Source of the DNA: JAFGMQ01 sp036733345
GTDB taxonomy: Bacteria > Desulfobacterota > DSM-4660 > Desulfatiglandales > Desulfatiglandaceae
Assembly (NCBI GenBank): GCA_036733345.1
Contig: DAINAR010000044.1
Location: 1-25,145 of the forward strand
DNA: 25,145 nt
Direction: 5' to 3'
This document shows positions 22,831 through 25,145 of the stretch, piece by piece (within the stretch, counting starts at the first letter, position 1; each line of letters starts with the position of its first letter). The notes beneath the pieces were generated by a model. That model worked only from the letters and a program-made list of their open reading frames with translations. It did no database searches and had not been told where the DNA came from. A program made the translations under genes and the position numbers.

Positions 22831-23991
22831 TTAAATATATTGGTCAACCATGTCAGCTATCAGTTTTTCAACACCATCAGATCCTTCCTTTTCGGTGACT
22901 TCCTTAATGAGGTCTTCTATTCTATGGAAAGCAGACGGGTCTCGATTCAAATCATCAGTGGAAGAATAGAGACCTCCCCTGCGCCCGATCCTGTATATGA
23001 GACGTTCGGATTCAGACAGTTCCTGATACTTTCTAATAACCTCAAGCATCTTATCTCTATCCTCGGGTAATTTACCTGATACCTCTTCAAGGAGATTCAT
23101 AATATGATCACTTGTTACAGTGCTGGTAATCCCATTTAGCGTCTCAAGAAAAAGCCTGATTTCTTCGACCAGCATATCATCGGTCTGCATGATAAAACTG
23201 CCGTCTCTCAATTTCCGGTAAAGAGGGGCACGCTCGGGTATTCTAAGACTTCTAAGCCTTATGAAATGTGGATTTATACTATTTAATACCTTTGCTGTCT
23301 CAACAGCATGCTCCCGCCACATAGCCTGCCCTCCCAAACCCGGCATAACATACTCAGACAGATCAAGACCTGCTTCAATAATTTTCCTGCCAGCCTCAAT
23401 GTGCTGATCAGCAGTTACCCCTTTTCTTATAAATTTCAGGACAGGATCATACCCGCTCTCCATACCAACATGTACTCTATCCAGTCCTGCGTTTCGAATT
23501 TGCTTAAGAGAATCTAATGACTTACGAATTATAGTTCTTGATCTTGAATAGGTTGTTACTCTGATAATTTCCGGGAAGGTTTTTCTCAGGAACTCAAGGA
23601 TTTCAACCAAATCCGATGTTTTAACAATAAGATTATCGGCGTCCTGCAAAAAACAGGCACCTGTTCCATAGTAAAGCCATGCAGCAATGCTTCGATAGCT
23701 GTCACTATAATTAGAATTTTCAAAAACATATCTGACCACAGGGCCATTGACTTCTCCAGAGTACCCCATCTTCCAGGAAAGCGCTTTTATGTCGTCTGCT
23801 ATCTCTCTGGCAGTGAGGATATCCTGCTTTATTTCATCGATTTTTCTTAATGAAAATTTAACTTTTTTGTAGACAGAACAAAAAAGGCACTGATTCCATG
23901 GGCAATTTCGAGTTACCCTCAAGAGAAGACTTTGTGCCTCATTTGGTGGCCTTATAGGACCCTGTTCAAAATTAAAAATCATTTCACTCAT
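22831..23991 (-). CDS. Radical SAM protein with CX4CX2C cluster motif
   Basis: 386 residues from ATG 23991; an upstream TTG (23997) is also possible since AAGGT precedes both. The cluster motif is NCPWNQCLFC, giving C30, C35 and C38, i.e. CX4CX2C instead of the classical CX3CX2C. Further radical SAM features are RVHVGMESGYDPVLKFIRKG (the GGE-like and SAM-contact strand), EAGLDLSEYVMPGLGG and RSLRIPERAPLY. Similar proteins with RNCPWNxCxFC are common in Desulfobacterota and are usually annotated only as radical SAM. The position 8 bases before sirC suggests a link with tetrapyrrole metabolism. It is not a clear AhbC, AhbD or HemW by its motifs. Function unknown. Confidence 0.85.
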   Translation of the reverse strand: MSEMIFNFEQGPIRPPNEAQSLLLRVTRNCPWNQCLFCSVYKKVKFSLRKIDEIKQDILTAREIADDIKALSWKMGYSGEVNGPVVRYVFENSNYSDSYRSIAAWLYYGTGACFLQDADNLIVKTSDLVEILEFLRKTFPEIIRVTTYSRSRTIIRKSLDSLKQIRNAGLDRVHVGMESGYDPVLKFIRKGVTADQHIEAGRKIIEAGLDLSEYVMPGLGGQAMWREHAVETAKVLNSINPHFIRLRSLRIPERAPLYRKLRDGSFIMQTDDMLVEEIRLFLETLNGITSTVTSDHIMNLLEEVSGKLPEDRDKMLEVIRKYQELSESERLIYRIGRRGGLYSSTDDLNRDPSAFHRIEDLIKEVTEKEGSDGVEKLIADMVDQYI

Positions 23992-24044
23992 AAACAATAT
24001 TACCTTATTTTCTGATTTCTCTAAATTATTCAGTAAAATGAATT

Positions 24045-24119
24045 GACTTGCTTCAATTCTAAAATATCCAAGTGCGATACGTTAGTCAATAGTACCCCAA
24101 ATCTATTTTGAAGCAAGTC
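24045..24119. repeat. 75-base element bounded by 12-bp inverted repeats
   Basis: GACTTGCTTCAA (24045-24056) and TTGAAGCAAGTC (24108-24119) are perfect inverted repeats separated by 51 bases without coding potential. It lies between the MerR-type regulator stop and the radical SAM start. It may be a stem in the radical SAM leader, a regulator site pair, or a tiny MITE-like remnant. No clear target duplication is seen. Confidence 0.5.
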
Positions 24120-24140
24120 TATTTGTGTTTCCGGTTAAAG

Positions 24141-24971
24141 TCATCTTTCCCACATTTCACCTGGCTCAATTTTCCTATAAATAAAAAATAATCCTTCCTT
24201 ACACTTCATGCTGTATATTCTATAAAGTTCAGTTGTCCCGTCTTTCATTAAAAGATGAAATACGCTGTCTCTGATTGCTGTCTTTGGATGAATGGTAACC
24301 ATATCATATATTTCCTCTAAGACATTGATTTCCCTGTTGGATATTCCATTATAAAGTTCGGAGATATGCTCCCTTGAGAATAATGCCTTTACAAATCCCA
24401 TATGGAAAAAAACCAGATCTCTCCAGTTTTTTACGATATCGTGAAACTCCCAGTGGAAAAAAAGCTTGAAAATACTTGTACGCCCTGAGTCTTTTATTTC
24501 ATTCACTTGCTGCCTGAAAATTATGCCTTCAGCTTCATTATTTAACCACTTGATATGAAAATCATAACCCAGTAAGTATGCAGGGTGCTGTAAATCAGTA
24601 AAGGTTAATGATATCTCTTTTCCATGCTTCATGCATGTTTCATTTTCCTCGATTAAACTCCTTTCAACATAGTTGTCTGTGACATTGATGTATGATTGAT
24701 CATACCTTCTGGTCTTCAGGTCTTTTACTATATCTTCCATGGCGCCGCCCTTCGCCTTTAAAGACTTAACAAGCTCTATTCTGTCTAAAACCTCAAACGG
24801 AAAATACCCTATTCTTTTAGTACCTTTCATTTTATATACTGGTTTTTGCACAACAGGCCTCGGAAGTATATTCATCTTAATGTAATTGTTAAGGGTTGCC
24901 CTTGAAATACCTGTTAATTGTAGTATTTCTTTGCTTGTTAACCATTTTTGATTCAAGGAAGAAGACTGCAT
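24141..24971 (-). CDS. MerR-type HTH regulator with PAS/MmyB-like ligand domain
   Basis: 276 residues. The N-terminal MerR-like winged helix (about 9-80) shows WLTSKEILQLTGISRATLNNYIK and the wing FEVLDRIELVKSLKAKG. After a linker, HPAYLLGYDFHIKWLNNEAEGIIF (127-150) resembles the start of a MmyB/PAS-like sensor domain, and the rest is helical with a final beta hairpin (LYRIYSMKCKEGLFFIYRK). Such proteins bind paired sites in promoters and respond to a ligand or metabolic cue. GAGGAG lies 8 bases before ATG. A perfect palindrome overlapping the predicted transcript start suggests autoregulation. It is upstream of, and in the same direction as, the radical SAM and heme genes, so it may control them; this is inferred from position. 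Confidence 0.75.
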   Translation of the reverse strand: MQSSSLNQKWLTSKEILQLTGISRATLNNYIKMNILPRPVVQKPVYKMKGTKRIGYFPFEVLDRIELVKSLKAKGGAMEDIVKDLKTRRYDQSYINVTDNYVERSLIEENETCMKHGKEISLTFTDLQHPAYLLGYDFHIKWLNNEAEGIIFRQQVNEIKDSGRTSIFKLFFHWEFHDIVKNWRDLVFFHMGFVKALFSREHISELYNGISNREINVLEEIYDMVTIHPKTAIRDSVFHLLMKDGTTELYRIYSMKCKEGLFFIYRKIEPGEMWER

Positions 24972-24984
24972 GCCAAAACTCCTC

Positions 24985-24999
24985 TTTAGACTGTCTAAA
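24985..24999. promoter_or_regulatory. 15-base perfect palindrome, putative operator of the MerR-type gene
   Basis: TTTAGAC-T-GTCTAAA lies 14 bases before the start codon. On the minus strand a possible promoter lies just upstream: TAGACA at 25030-25025, 18 bases, then CATTAT at 25006-25001. The palindrome would then cover the transcript start. Half-sites GTCTA recur at 25026-25030 and 25102-25106, with TAGAC at 25141-25145. Confidence 0.5.
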
Positions 25000-25145
25000 T
25001 ATAATGCGCACTTCGTTAGCAGATTGTCTATCTAACCATTGTGTCAAATATATTACACCTGTTAATTTAATATGTTAAATTGTATAATACATTTTATTGC
25101 TGTCTAATTATACTTGTTTGAAATGAAAATGCAATGATAATAGAC

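Overview
The window is 25.1 kb of bacterial chromosome, moderately AT-rich in its right half. It most resembles a Desulfobacterota (former Deltaproteobacteria) metagenome or draft assembly. This is an inference from gene content: siroheme and heme genes next to a system II cytochrome c assembly gene, a lysine methyltransferase of the ETF-beta type, an IPTL-CTERM exported protease, a LUD protein, and HDAC-superfamily enzymes of the kind common in that phylum. No rRNA, tRNA, CRISPR array or intact insertion sequence was seen. One 100-N scaffold gap is present at 17839-17938.

Left part (1-7.5 kb) is an accessory-looking region. It holds a HigA-type antitoxin without a recognisable toxin beside it and a hairpin-rich spacer. 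It then holds three different HDAC-superfamily amidohydrolases (1046-2197 minus, 3895-4674 plus, 6208-7053 plus). These are interleaved with an autoregulated-looking Fic adenylyltransferase and a fosmidomycin-resistance-type MFS exporter. A small ABM-domain monooxygenase ends the block, separated from the third HDAC gene by a good bidirectional terminator.

Middle part (7.8-15.1 kb) carries an ETFB-type protein lysine methyltransferase and a secreted subtilisin with its own promoter and an IPTL-CTERM anchor. Next is a two-gene unit of an SPFH protein with three zinc ribbons and a second zinc-ribbon protein, behind a near-consensus promoter. Converging on it is an AIM24/TIGR00266 protein, followed by an OFA-like MFS transporter.

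Right part (15.2-25 kb) is a long run of genes all on the minus strand. In transcription order they are a MerR-type regulator, a radical SAM protein, sirC, ccsA, hemA, a divergent moaE, moaC, a YbhB/PEBP protein, a YgiM-like SH3 anchor protein, a LUD protein and hflX. The core (radical SAM to hemA) fits tetrapyrrole supply and heme use for c-type cytochromes. moaE and moaC add molybdenum cofactor synthesis. The SH3 gene is interrupted only by the scaffold gap: 55 identical bases flank the Ns, and collapsing them restores an intact reading frame.

The observations most worth a second look are the HDAC trio, including one member lacking the catalytic tyrosine, and the three repeats laid over the fic promoter. 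Next come the SPFH/zinc-ribbon/AIM24 neighbourhood, the CX4CX2C radical SAM protein beside the heme genes, and the assembly artefact.
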